From positions 1 through 59,582 of the forward strand of contig JARKPC010000212.1 of NCBI GenBank assembly GCA_029975435.1: DNA of 59,582 nucleotides. Direction: 5' to 3'. The stretch's first letter is position 1, and each line of letters starts with the position of its first letter. This DNA is from Propionivibrio sp. Lineage in GTDB: Bacteria > Pseudomonadota > Gammaproteobacteria > Burkholderiales > Rhodocyclaceae. Position numbers and translations under genes: made by a program. Shown here one piece after another: positions 44,254-54,135 of the stretch. The notes under the pieces were generated by a model. That model had not been told where the DNA came from. It saw only the letters and a program-made list of their open reading frames with translations, and did not search any database.

Positions 44254-45024
44254 ATGCGATTCTTAACGAAGCTACTGAGTGCAGTGATCCCGTTGTCGCT
44301 TGTCATTGCAGCGCCGGTGCAGGCACGTGACTGGAACGCCATCAAGGACTCCGGCACGATCATCGCCGCCACCGAAGGTGCGTTCTACCCGTTCAACTAT
44401 TTCGAAGGCCCCAAGCTGACGGGCTATGAAGTCGACGTCGCCGAAGCCGTGGCGAAGAAGCTCGGACTCAAGCTCGAATGGCGCGTCGTCACCTTCGACG
44501 CCCAACTCGCGTCGATCCGCCAGGACCGCTTCGATTTCGCCATCGCCTCGCACGGATTCACCGAGGAACGCGCCAAAGCGGTCGATTTCACCAGCCCGCA
44601 CTACTGCACCGGCGGCCAGATCGCCGCACCGAAGGATGGCGCCCTGACCGCTGCCGCGCTTAACGGCAAGACCGTCGGCGTCCAGCTGGCCACCAGCTAC
44701 TACGACAACGCCAAGAAAATTCCCGGCCTCAAGGAACTGAAGACCTACAAGGCCGACCCGGAAGTCTTCTCCGCGCTCAAGGCCGGCAAGATCGACGCGT
44801 GGATCTCCGACAAGTGGCTGATCAAGGCCACGCTGGAAAAGAATCCCGATGCGGGCATCGCGGCCGGCGAGCAGCTCTTTGTCGAGCGCGTCTCGGCAAT
44901 CGTGCGCAAGAACAACAAGGAATTCGTCGACAAGTACAATCAGGCGCTGGCCGAGCTGATCAAGGACGGCTCGATCGCGGCGCTCTCCCAGAAGTACTTC
45001 AAGGCCGACATCACCTGCCGCTAA
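44254..45024 (+). CDS. polar amino acid ABC transporter substrate-binding protein
   Basis: 256 residues. Signal peptide ends near PVQA-RDW. The SBP family 3 fold shows GTIIAATEGAFYPFNYFEGPKLTGYEVDVAEAVAKKLGLKLEWRVVTFDAQLASIRQDRFDFAIASHGFTEERAKAVDFTSPHY and GKTVGVQLATSYYD. It has the pattern of general amino acid or cystine-type binding proteins. It is the first gene of a binding protein-permease-ATPase set. The ligand is not readable. Confidence 0.93.
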   Translation: MRFLTKLLSAVIPLSLVIAAPVQARDWNAIKDSGTIIAATEGAFYPFNYFEGPKLTGYEVDVAEAVAKKLGLKLEWRVVTFDAQLASIRQDRFDFAIASHGFTEERAKAVDFTSPHYCTGGQIAAPKDGALTAAALNGKTVGVQLATSYYDNAKKIPGLKELKTYKADPEVFSALKAGKIDAWISDKWLIKATLEKNPDAGIAAGEQLFVERVSAIVRKNNKEFVDKYNQALAELIKDGSIAALSQKYFKADITCR

Positions 45025-45042
45025 CCGAAACATCGCAATAAC

Positions 45043-45801
45043 ATGAACTGGACCAAGCGATATCCCGGCTGGACGATGTTCGGCGCCATGGTCGGCCTGC
45101 TGATCTTCCTGTGGGGACTGGCCATTCCGTTATCCGCCGCTCCGGCGCCCATCGGGCCGGCGGCGATGCAATTCGCCGAGGGCGCACGCATCACGGTGTG
45201 GCTGACGTTGATTGCCGGATCGGTCGGCGTCGTGCTCGGCGTGTTGGCGGGCATGGGGAAGCTCTCCAAATTCCTGCCGCTGCGCTGGGTATGCGACTTC
45301 TACGTCTGGCTGATCCGCGGCACGCCGCTGCTCCTGCAGATCCTTTTCGTCTGGCTGGTCATTCCCACCGTCATGCCCGCCAGCGTCAATCTGTCGGACT
45401 TCGCCTGTGCCGCCATCGCCCTGTCGCTCAACATCGGTGCCTACAACACCGAATGCGTGCGTGCCGGCATCCTCGCCGTGCCGCACGGACAGATCGAAGC
45501 CGCCCGGGCGCTCGGATTGTCGCCGTTCCAGACCTTCATGGACGTCATCCTGCCGCAGAGCATGCGCGTCGCCCTGCCGGCGCTGGCCAACAACCTGGCG
45601 TCGCTGGTCAAGGACTCCTCGCTGGCCTACGCCATCAGCGTCGTCGAGCTGACGATGGTCGGTTACCGGGTGCAGGCGGAGAGCTATCAGCCGATCCCGG
45701 TCTTCCTCACCATCGCCACGATCTACCTGATCCTCACCACCGCCTTCACCACCCTGACGTCCGCGCTCGAAGCCAAGCTCGAAGTCGGTCAAAAGCGCTG
45801 A
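45043..45801 (+). CDS. polar amino acid ABC transporter permease
   Basis: 252 residues with about five hydrophobic helices. [32 protein letters not shown] is the HisM/GlnP-type start; [22 protein letters not shown] and the EAA loop [33 protein letters not shown] are diagnostic. An extra first helix ([19 protein letters not shown]) precedes the core. It likely acts as a homodimer. Confidence 0.93.
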   Translation: MNWTKRYPGWTMFGAMVGLLIFLWGLAIPLSAAPAPIGPAAMQFAEGARITVWLTLIAGSVGVVLGVLAGMGKLSKFLPLRWVCDFYVWLIRGTPLLLQILFVWLVIPTVMPASVNLSDFACAAIALSLNIGAYNTECVRAGILAVPHGQIEAARALGLSPFQTFMDVILPQSMRVALPALANNLASLVKDSSLAYAISVVELTMVGYRVQAESYQPIPVFLTIATIYLILTTAFTTLTSALEAKLEVGQKR

Positions 45802-45811
45802 ACGCAACGCC

Positions 45812-46570
45812 ATGAACACATCCACCACGCCCACACCCATCATCGTCGCCCGCAATGTCGACAAGCGTTTCGGATCGTTCTACGCGTTGCGCAACGTCTC
45901 GGCCAGTTTCACCGAAGGCCAGGTCACGGCCATCATCGGACCTTCCGGATCGGGGAAATCGACTTTCCTGCGCACGCTTAACCGCCTGGAGAAACACGAC
46001 GGCGGGGAAATCGTCATCGACGGGATCGAGCTCAACGACAACCTGAAGCACCTCGATGCCGTCCGGCGCGAGGTCGGCATGGTCTTCCAGAGTTTCAACC
46101 TGTTCTCCCACCTGACCATCCTGCGCAATATCACGCTGGCCCCCATGCGCGTGCGCAAGATGCCCAAGGCCGAAGCCGAAGCCAAGGCCATGGGGCTGCT
46201 GGAACGGGTCGGGCTGAAGAACCAGGCGTACAAGTACCCGGTGCAGCTTTCCGGCGGCCAGCAGCAGCGCGTCGCCATCGCCCGGGCGCTGGCCATGGAC
46301 CCGAAGGTGCTCCTGTTCGACGAGCCGACCTCGGCGCTCGATCCGGAGATGGTTAACGAAGTCCTCACGGTCATGCGGGAGCTCGCGCATACCGGTATCA
46401 CCATGCTGGTGGTCACGCATGAGATGGGCTTCGCCAGGGAAGTCGCCGACCGGGTCATCTTCTTCGACGAGGGGGCCATCCTGGAAGACACGACGCCGCA
46501 AGCCTTCTTCACCAACCCCGACCATGAACGCGCACAGGCGTTCCTGGCACAGGTCCGGCACGGATTCTGA
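45812..46570 (+). CDS. polar amino acid ABC transporter ATP-binding protein
   Basis: 252 residues. Walker [11 protein letters not shown]-loop [23 protein letters not shown], signature [15 protein letters not shown], Walker [16 protein letters not shown]-switch [24 protein letters not shown]. It is a typical GlnQ/HisP/ArtP-type ATPase. It follows the permease by 10 bp and precedes the porin gene by 74 bp. Confidence 0.96.
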   Translation: MNTSTTPTPIIVARNVDKRFGSFYALRNVSASFTEGQVTAIIGPSGSGKSTFLRTLNRLEKHDGGEIVIDGIELNDNLKHLDAVRREVGMVFQSFNLFSHLTILRNITLAPMRVRKMPKAEAEAKAMGLLERVGLKNQAYKYPVQLSGGQQQRVAIARALAMDPKVLLFDEPTSALDPEMVNEVLTVMRELAHTGITMLVVTHEMGFAREVADRVIFFDEGAILEDTTPQAFFTNPDHERAQAFLAQVRHGF

Positions 46571-46644
46571 AGTCCGGTTCAATGATTAACGCATATGCAA
46601 TCAATCAACACGACAGATCAACAACCAATACCAAGGAGGCATCA

Positions 46645-48093
46645 ATGAAACTGAAGAAAATCACCCTCGCTCTTGTCGCAGTAGGCATGGGAGTCGGCGG
46701 CACGGCACAGGCCGCGGACGCCGACCGCATCGCGCAGCTCGAAGCCCAAATGAAGGTCCTGATGGAGCAGCTGGCTGCACTCAAGACATCCACCGCCACC
46801 GCCAACAAGGAAGTCACCGAACTCAAGGACCAGGTCGCGGCGCAGAGCAAGGAAGTCGTCGTCGCCGGCGACATTCCGGGTTCCTTCCGCGTTCCAGGCA
46901 GCGACACGTCCGTTCGTCTTTACGGTGTTGGCGAACTGAACATGGTGCATGAGAGCAAGGGCGACGCCGCCAAGAACGACTACTCGACCTTCATGCCCTA
47001 CATGCCGCTGAACGGCACCGCGGAGGCCAAGCGCAACGGTGAAACTTACCTGCACGCCCGCACATCCCGAATCGGCGTCGAAGCCGCGACACCAACGCAG
47101 TACGGGCTCCTGATGGCCAAGGTCGAGGGCGACTTCAACAACGACCCGCGCACCGGCAATTCAGCCGTCTACGGGGACCTGAAGAACATCTACACGCAGC
47201 AGGCCACGAACAGCTATGACTTCCGTCTGCGCCACGCCTACTTCGCCGTTGGGGGTTGGACGGTCGGACAAACCTGGTCGACGTTCATGGATATCGACAA
47301 CACGCCGGAGACCGTCGATTTCAACGGCCCGATCGGATCGACCTTCATCCGCCAGCCGCAGATCCGCTACACCTACACCACGCCGACCTACGGCAATTTC
47401 AGCGGCGCCATCGAGAATTCGGCAAGCTACGTCTTGGTTGATACCGGAGCAGGGAATTTGCCGGAAGCCACGCCTGCCGGCTTTGCCAAGGTTCCGGATC
47501 TTGTCCTGAGATGGGACAAGGCGTACGACTGGGGCTCATTGAGCCTCCGCGGCGTTTCTCATGAGTTGCGTATCGATGGCGACGTGAACGGTACACGGGT
47601 TGACGAATCCAAACGTGGCTACGGCCTCGCCGCGAGTGGCCAGATCAAGACCTTCGGCGATGACTTCATCAGCTGGATTGTCACCGGCGGCAACGGTATC
47701 GGGCGCTACCTCAACTACGTCGAGGGTGCCGCTTATGATGCGGACAGCGGCAAAATCGTGCGCGAGAAGGCGCTCGGCATCGTCCTCGGCTACCAGCAGA
47801 AGATCAACGATCGTTTCCGCATGAACTATGTCGTCGGCAGCCAGAAGAACTACAACAACGACTACACCGATTGGGCCCGCGCCAACAACATGTCAGGAGC
47901 CAAGACCGATCCGTATGAAGGACAGTATGGGGTTAACCGTCGTATCACCCAGGTTCACATCGGCGGTATCTGGAACCCGGTCAAGCTCGTCGACGTAGGT
48001 CTCGAATATATCTGGGGCAAACGCGAGACGCTGGCGGGAGAAGAAGGCGACATGTCCCGTATCAACCTGATGGCCCGCTACAACCTGAACTAA
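46645..48093 (+). CDS. DcaP-like outer-membrane porin
   Basis: 482 residues. Signal peptide (KITLALVAVGMGVGGTAQA), then a short coiled coil (RIAQLEAQMKVLMEQLAALKT...EVTELKDQVAAQ) that suits trimer formation, then a beta-barrel. VPGSDTSVRLYGVGELNMVHE, HARTSRIGVEAATPTQYGLLMAKVEGDF, AYFAVGGWTVGQTWSTFMDIDNTPETVDFNGPIGS and the C-terminal RINLMARYNLN are typical of DcaP-type porins for dicarboxylate and related solutes. AAGGAGG precedes the ATG. It lies right after the amino acid ABC operon, so outer- and inner-membrane steps may share a transcript. Confidence 0.92.
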   Translation: MKLKKITLALVAVGMGVGGTAQAADADRIAQLEAQMKVLMEQLAALKTSTATANKEVTELKDQVAAQSKEVVVAGDIPGSFRVPGSDTSVRLYGVGELNMVHESKGDAAKNDYSTFMPYMPLNGTAEAKRNGETYLHARTSRIGVEAATPTQYGLLMAKVEGDFNNDPRTGNSAVYGDLKNIYTQQATNSYDFRLRHAYFAVGGWTVGQTWSTFMDIDNTPETVDFNGPIGSTFIRQPQIRYTYTTPTYGNFSGAIENSASYVLVDTGAGNLPEATPAGFAKVPDLVLRWDKAYDWGSLSLRGVSHELRIDGDVNGTRVDESKRGYGLAASGQIKTFGDDFISWIVTGGNGIGRYLNYVEGAAYDADSGKIVREKALGIVLGYQQKINDRFRMNYVVGSQKNYNNDYTDWARANNMSGAKTDPYEGQYGVNRRITQVHIGGIWNPVKLVDVGLEYIWGKRETLAGEEGDMSRINLMARYNLN

Positions 48094-48118
48094 GCCGATC
48101 CCGGAAGGGTTCAAGCCA

Positions 48119-48146
48119 CGGCGCCGCTCACCCGGCGCCGTTTTTT
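48119..48146 (+). terminator. strong rho-independent terminator of the porin gene
   Basis: CGGCGCCG-CTCACC-CGGCGCCG followed by TTTTTT. The last bases of the T-run contain the TAA stop of the convergent transporter gene, so the site serves the porin transcript and marks the convergence point. Confidence 0.9.
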
Positions 48147-49047
48147 ATGCCTGCCTGGCGGCGCGGCGCGCTTCGATCATGGGCATCATCTGCACGGCCA
48201 GGATGCAGGCGAAGATCAGCACGCACCCGGCAAGACCGGCCGCATTGAGGCGATCGCCCATCAGCAGGAAGCCGAACATTGCGGCGAAGAGCGTTTCCGC
48301 CGAGAGGATGATCGCCGCGTCGGCGGCGTCGGCGTAGCGCTGCCCGACAACCTGCCCGGTGTAGGCGAAGCCAACCGAGAGAATTCCCGTGTAGAGGATC
48401 GGCAGCGTCGCCTGGCGGATTCCTTCCAGGGTGATGGTCTCGGTCAGCAGGGCCCAGCACAGCGACGCCACGCCGCAAACCAGAAACTGGCCCGCCGCGA
48501 CCAGGAACGGCGCGGCGATGCGGTCAGCCACGCGCCCGACCATCAGCACATGCAAGGCCCAGAACACGCTGCTGGCGATGACCCACAGGTCTCCGGTGCT
48601 GATCGCCACGTGCCCCGCCCCGGACAGCATCCAGGTGCCCAGCAGACACCCCGCCGAGGTTGGCCAGACCGACCAGTGGGGACGCGCACGCAGGATCAGC
48701 CAGGAAAGCAGTGGCACCAACGGCACGTAAAGCGCCGTCAGGAACCCCGCGTTGGTCACCGTGGTACCGGTAATGCCGATCTGCTGGAACACCGCGCCCA
48801 GGGTCAGCAACAAGCCGAGGGCCGCCACGCCCAACACGTCGCGCTGCAGGGGGCGCGCCTCGCGGCGAGAGAGCAAACGGTAGTCGCGCCAAGCCAGCGG
48901 CGCGACGATGCACGTCCCCAACAGGAAGCGGATTCCAGTGAAGGTATAGGGCTCGACCCCAGCGTTGGCGTGGGCCTGGGCGACGAAAGCGGACCCCCAG
49001 ATCAGGGCGACGAAAAGGAGAAGCAAGTTGGCTTGAGTACGGGTCAC
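48145..49047 (-). CDS. DMT (EamA) family transporter
   Basis: 300 residues from a GTG (MTRTQANLLLLFVALIWGSAFVAQAHANAGVEPYTFTGIRFLLG is the usual EamA opening). Ten helices in two repeats; the second repeat is GDLWVIASSVFWALHVLMVGRVADR... and SAETLFAAMFGFLLMGDRLNAAGLAGCVLIFACIL. It exports or imports a small metabolite; the substrate is unknown. A longer frame to 49149 lacks a ribosome site. Confidence 0.88.
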   Translation of the reverse strand: MTRTQANLLLLFVALIWGSAFVAQAHANAGVEPYTFTGIRFLLGTCIVAPLAWRDYRLLSRREARPLQRDVLGVAALGLLLTLGAVFQQIGITGTTVTNAGFLTALYVPLVPLLSWLILRARPHWSVWPTSAGCLLGTWMLSGAGHVAISTGDLWVIASSVFWALHVLMVGRVADRIAAPFLVAAGQFLVCGVASLCWALLTETITLEGIRQATLPILYTGILSVGFAYTGQVVGQRYADAADAAIILSAETLFAAMFGFLLMGDRLNAAGLAGCVLIFACILAVQMMPMIEARRAARQA

Positions 49048-49274
49048 GGGAAAAACCGGGCACGGAAACGCATCAGTATACCAGCCGGGACAGCCCGCCC
49101 GCACTCGCACAACTCCCGGGAACCGCCTGATGATCGTGCACGGCAACAACCGCGCGCTATAGTGCCACCCGAAGGAGAACTTCCTGTTTTATCCGAATGA
49201 GCAGGCGGGATATGCTTGCTCTCGATTTCGGTGTTGAAGGACGCGGGACAGAAGAAACAGCGAGGCCGGGAACT

Positions 49275-49943
49275 ATGAATGATTGTCAGGCCGTGGAGAT
49301 GTCGTTGCTGGCGATACTCTGGCTGGTCTATTTTGCCCTGCATTCGGCGCTGGCATCGCTTCGCGCCAAATCCTGGGTGGCCAGGCGTTTTCCACACTGG
49401 ATGCCCATTTACCGCCTTGGCTTCAATATTCTCGCCACGCTGGCCCTGCTGCCAATCCTCTGGTTGCTGTTCCGCCATCCCGGCCCAAGCCTGTGGGCAT
49501 GGACCGGCGCGTGGTCATGGCTCGCCAACGGACTGGCGCTGGCGGCGCTGATCGGGTTCATGCGCTCGGCGCGCTACTACGACACCGGTGAGTTCCTCGG
49601 CCTGCGTCAGTGGAAAGCGGCAACTTGCACCATCGAAGACCAGGAAGGCTTCCGGATATCCCCCTTCCATCGCCACGTACGCCACCCGTGGTACTCCCTC
49701 GGCCTCGTGCTGCTGTGGACACGCGACATGACCACCGCCCTCTTCCTGTCGGCCGTCCTGATGACCGCTTACCTGTTCATCGGCGCGCATCTGGAAGAAC
49801 AGAAGCTGATCGCCCGCTACGGTGCGGCGTATCGGCGCTATATGCAGCGCGTTCCCGGACTGATCCCCCTGCCCTGGAAATCGATCTCGGCCGAGGAAGC
49901 CAAGGATCTGGTGGCGGAGGCCGAGCGGCATTGCGGGACATAG
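49275..49943 (+). CDS. membrane methyltransferase-like protein (ICMT/NnrU-type)
   Basis: 222 residues. Four or five hydrophobic helices (MSLLAILWLVYFALHSALASL, LGFNILATLALLPILWLLF, WLANGLALAALIGFMRS). Then the SAM-binding C-terminal motif FRISPFHRHVRHPWYSLGLVLLW ... TAYLFIGAHLEEQKLIARYGAAYRRYMQRVPGLIP, as in isoprenylcysteine and phospholipid methyltransferases. The substrate is unknown. The ATG at 49275 has a GCCGGGA stretch upstream; an alternative start at 49197 is less likely. Confidence 0.8.
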   Translation: MNDCQAVEMSLLAILWLVYFALHSALASLRAKSWVARRFPHWMPIYRLGFNILATLALLPILWLLFRHPGPSLWAWTGAWSWLANGLALAALIGFMRSARYYDTGEFLGLRQWKAATCTIEDQEGFRISPFHRHVRHPWYSLGLVLLWTRDMTTALFLSAVLMTAYLFIGAHLEEQKLIARYGAAYRRYMQRVPGLIPLPWKSISAEEAKDLVAEAERHCGT

Positions 49944-49967
49944 AACAGATCCGAGCGCTACAATCCT

Positions 49968-50001
49968 AGGGTGTGTTGTCAATTATGCACTAACACACCC
50001 T
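49968..50001. other. perfect 10-bp inverted repeat before marC
   Basis: AGGGTGTGTT (49968-49977) and AACACACCCT (49992-50001) with a 14-base loop. It lies 25 bp after one gene and 37 bp before marC. With no T-run it is not a normal terminator. It resembles the ends of a minimal miniature element or an operator. Confidence 0.5.
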
Positions 50002-50037
50002 GGCTCCGACCGATAACAAGCAAACGGAAAAATAACA

Positions 50038-50637
50038 ATGAGCGGCGAACTCTTTTCCTCGGTTTTCCTGCTACTGCTGGTGCTCGACCCGCTGGGCAAC
50101 ATGCCGTTCGTACTCTCCCTGCTGCGCCACATGCCGGAAGAACGACGGCCGCGCATCATCCTGCGCGAATGTGCGATCGCCACGTTCGTCCTGATCGGAT
50201 TTCTCTTCGTCGGCGACTGGTTGCTGTTTGCCATGCAACTCAGCGACCCGGCCCTGGAGATCGCCGGAGGCCTGATCCTCTTCCTGATCGCCCTGCGCAT
50301 GACGTTTCCGCCGCCTTCTCACGGCATGTCCGAACACGAAACGCCGAACGAGCCATTCATCGTCCCGCTGGCCGTCCCGATGATCGCCGGCCCGTCGGCG
50401 CTGGCCACCGTCCTGCTGGCCTCGCGCCATTCCAATGGTCAAACCGTGCTGTGGGTTGGCGCCGTGATCCTGGCCTGCCTGGTCAACGCCCTGTTGCTGC
50501 TCGCTTCGGGTTGGTTCGCCCGGCTTTTCGGCAAGGCCGGCATGGAAGCACTCGAACGCCTGATGGGACTGATCCTGACCGCCATCGCCGTGCAGATGCT
50601 GATCAAGGGCATCCGCATCGCCTTCAACATCGGCTGA
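50038..50637 (+). CDS. MarC family integral membrane protein
   Basis: 199 residues, six hydrophobic helices. SSVFLLLLVLDPLGNMPFVLSLL, LEIAGGLILFLIALRMTFP, FIVPLAVPMIAGPSALATVLLAS and GLILTAIAVQMLIKGIRIAF are the MarC/YhgN signature blocks. The family's function is unresolved; a transport role is assumed. Confidence 0.92.
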   Translation: MSGELFSSVFLLLLVLDPLGNMPFVLSLLRHMPEERRPRIILRECAIATFVLIGFLFVGDWLLFAMQLSDPALEIAGGLILFLIALRMTFPPPSHGMSEHETPNEPFIVPLAVPMIAGPSALATVLLASRHSNGQTVLWVGAVILACLVNALLLLASGWFARLFGKAGMEALERLMGLILTAIAVQMLIKGIRIAFNIG

Positions 50638-50658
50638 TCCCGGACACCCCGAAACCGC

Positions 50659-51099
50659 TCAGTCCTGCAACAGCTTGATCCAGACGAACAACATCTGCCC
50701 TTGCGACTCGGCCAACTGCGCCAGATCGACCAATGCCGTCAGGAAAGCCTGGATTTCTTCAGGGTCGACACCCTCGTGTTCATAGATTTCGGTTGCCGAG
50801 AGTTCGCTGACCACGTTCTCCAGCGCCTCTTCATCGAGTAGCGCGAGTTCTTCGGCCATCTCGCCGTCGATGCGCAGCACCAGGGTTTCATCGTCGCCTT
50901 CGGTCACGAACACCGGCTCGTAAAGATCCAGCGCCAGTTGCAGCGGATCGCCGGTCAGCAGCGAATGCAGGGTGGCTATCTTGGTCGTGTCCAGGCCCGG
51001 ACATTCGATGCCGCTCCATTCATTCAATGGCGAATTCGACTGGGCGATGTCGGGATATTCGTCCTCCTCGGCGGCTACGACGCAGGTCAGGAATTCCAT
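50659..51099 (-). CDS. acidic hypothetical protein (146 aa)
   Basis: MEFLTCVVAAEEDEYPDIAQSNSPLNEWSG, then a helical body LTGDPLQLALDLYEPVFV, EELALLDEEALENVVSELSATEIYEHEGVD and LVDLAQLAESQGQMLFVWIKLLQD. It is very acidic, with no signal peptide or membrane helix. CGGAGTGAAA precedes the chosen ATG. I do not recognise the family. It lies downstream of tRNA-Leu on the same strand. Confidence 0.7.
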   Translation of the reverse strand: MEFLTCVVAAEEDEYPDIAQSNSPLNEWSGIECPGLDTTKIATLHSLLTGDPLQLALDLYEPVFVTEGDDETLVLRIDGEMAEELALLDEEALENVVSELSATEIYEHEGVDPEEIQAFLTALVDLAQLAESQGQMLFVWIKLLQD

Positions 51100-51271
51100 T
51101 TTCACTCCGGGCAATCGATCACGCGATGCCGGAAAGTGTAATCCATGCAAGCGCTTGGCGTCAGGAAAATGGTAGGGGCAGAACGTCCGAAAGACTGCGG
51201 TAGCGCAGGCTCGTAAACCGGCTTGATGCTATAATCCGCGGCTTTTCAACAGCCTGCTTTCAGGGATTTTT

Positions 51272-51356
51272 TGGTGCCCCGAGCCAGAGTCGAACTGGCA
51301 CGCCTTTCGGCGGCGGATTTTGAATCCGCTGCGTCTACCGATTCCGCCATCGGGGC
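51272..51356 (-). tRNA. tRNA-Leu (anticodon CAA)
   Basis: On the minus strand the 85-nt gene starts GCCCCGATGG, has the D-arm GGCGGAATCGGTAGACGC, an anticodon stem GCGGA / TCCGC with loop TTCAAAA (anticodon CAA, for TTG codons), a long variable arm typical of class II tRNA (GCCGAAAGGCGT region), the TTCGACT T-loop, and an acceptor TCGGGGC that pairs with GCCCCGA. The CCA end is encoded. Confidence 0.95.
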
Positions 51357-51360
51357 CCAG

Positions 51361-51377
51361 GTTCGCGTGACGCGAAC
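51361..51377. other. 17-bp palindrome at the 5' edge of tRNA-Leu
   Basis: GTTCGCGT-G-ACGCGAAC lies 4 bases before the tRNA 5' end (minus strand). In the precursor RNA it would form a hairpin in the leader. It could also be a DNA-binding site in the divergent gap between tRNA-Leu and queA. Confidence 0.45.
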
Positions 51378-51446
51378 TGAAGGAGGCCGAATTATCCCTG
51401 ATTCAGCCCCACCCCACAAGACTGCCCGGCAGACATTTTCTCCCGC

Positions 51447-53616
<2,170 letters not shown>

Positions 53617-53708
53617 TACCGCGGCGATAGCGCAGTGATAGAATAGCCCGTTAATTTTTCCGTAGTTTTCACTACTGTCGTTCGATTCCACCACCCCAGG
53701 AGACTAAT

Positions 53709-54035
53709 GTGTTGATCAGCAATGCCTATGCCCAAACTGCCGCTGCCGCAGGCCCGATGGAAAGCGCCATGCAGTTCCTGCCGATCATTCTGATGTTCGT
53801 CGTGCTCTACTTCCTGATGATCCGGCCCCAGCAGAAGAAAGCCAAGGAACACAAGGCCCTGCTCGAAGCTCTGGGCAAGGGTGATGAGGTCGTCACGCAG
53901 AGCGGCATGGTCGGACGCATCACCAAGGTCAGCGAAGATTTCGTGACCGTCGAAATCGCCGCCAACGTCGAAGTGCAGATGCAGAAGCCCTCTATCGTGG
54001 TCGTCCTGCCCAAGGGGACGCTCAAGAGCCTGTAA
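53709..54035 (+). CDS. yajC: preprotein translocase subunit YajC
   Basis: 108 residues from GTG, with CAGGAG six bases upstream. One N-terminal membrane helix (QFLPIILMFVVLYFLMIRPQQKKAKEH) followed by GDEVVTQSGMVGRITKVSEDFVTVEIA, the YajC signature. It is an accessory subunit of SecDF. A hairpin stands between it and secD. Confidence 0.95.
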   Translation: MLISNAYAQTAAAAGPMESAMQFLPIILMFVVLYFLMIRPQQKKAKEHKALLEALGKGDEVVTQSGMVGRITKVSEDFVTVEIAANVEVQMQKPSIVVVLPKGTLKSL

Positions 54036-54054
54036 GCAGGCAAGCAGAACGAAT

Positions 54055-54081
54055 GAGGCGTCGGCCACCGTCCGACGCCTC
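54055..54081 (+). terminator. GC hairpin between yajC and secD
   Basis: GAGGCGTCGG-CCACCGT-CCGACGCCTC, a 10-bp perfect stem followed by AATTCCATTT. The weak T content suggests partial termination or message protection within the operon. Confidence 0.55.
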
Positions 54082-54135
54082 AATTCCATTTCAAGGCTGT
54101 TTCCTGCTCCCGAATTCCCTTTCTTCACACTCCTC

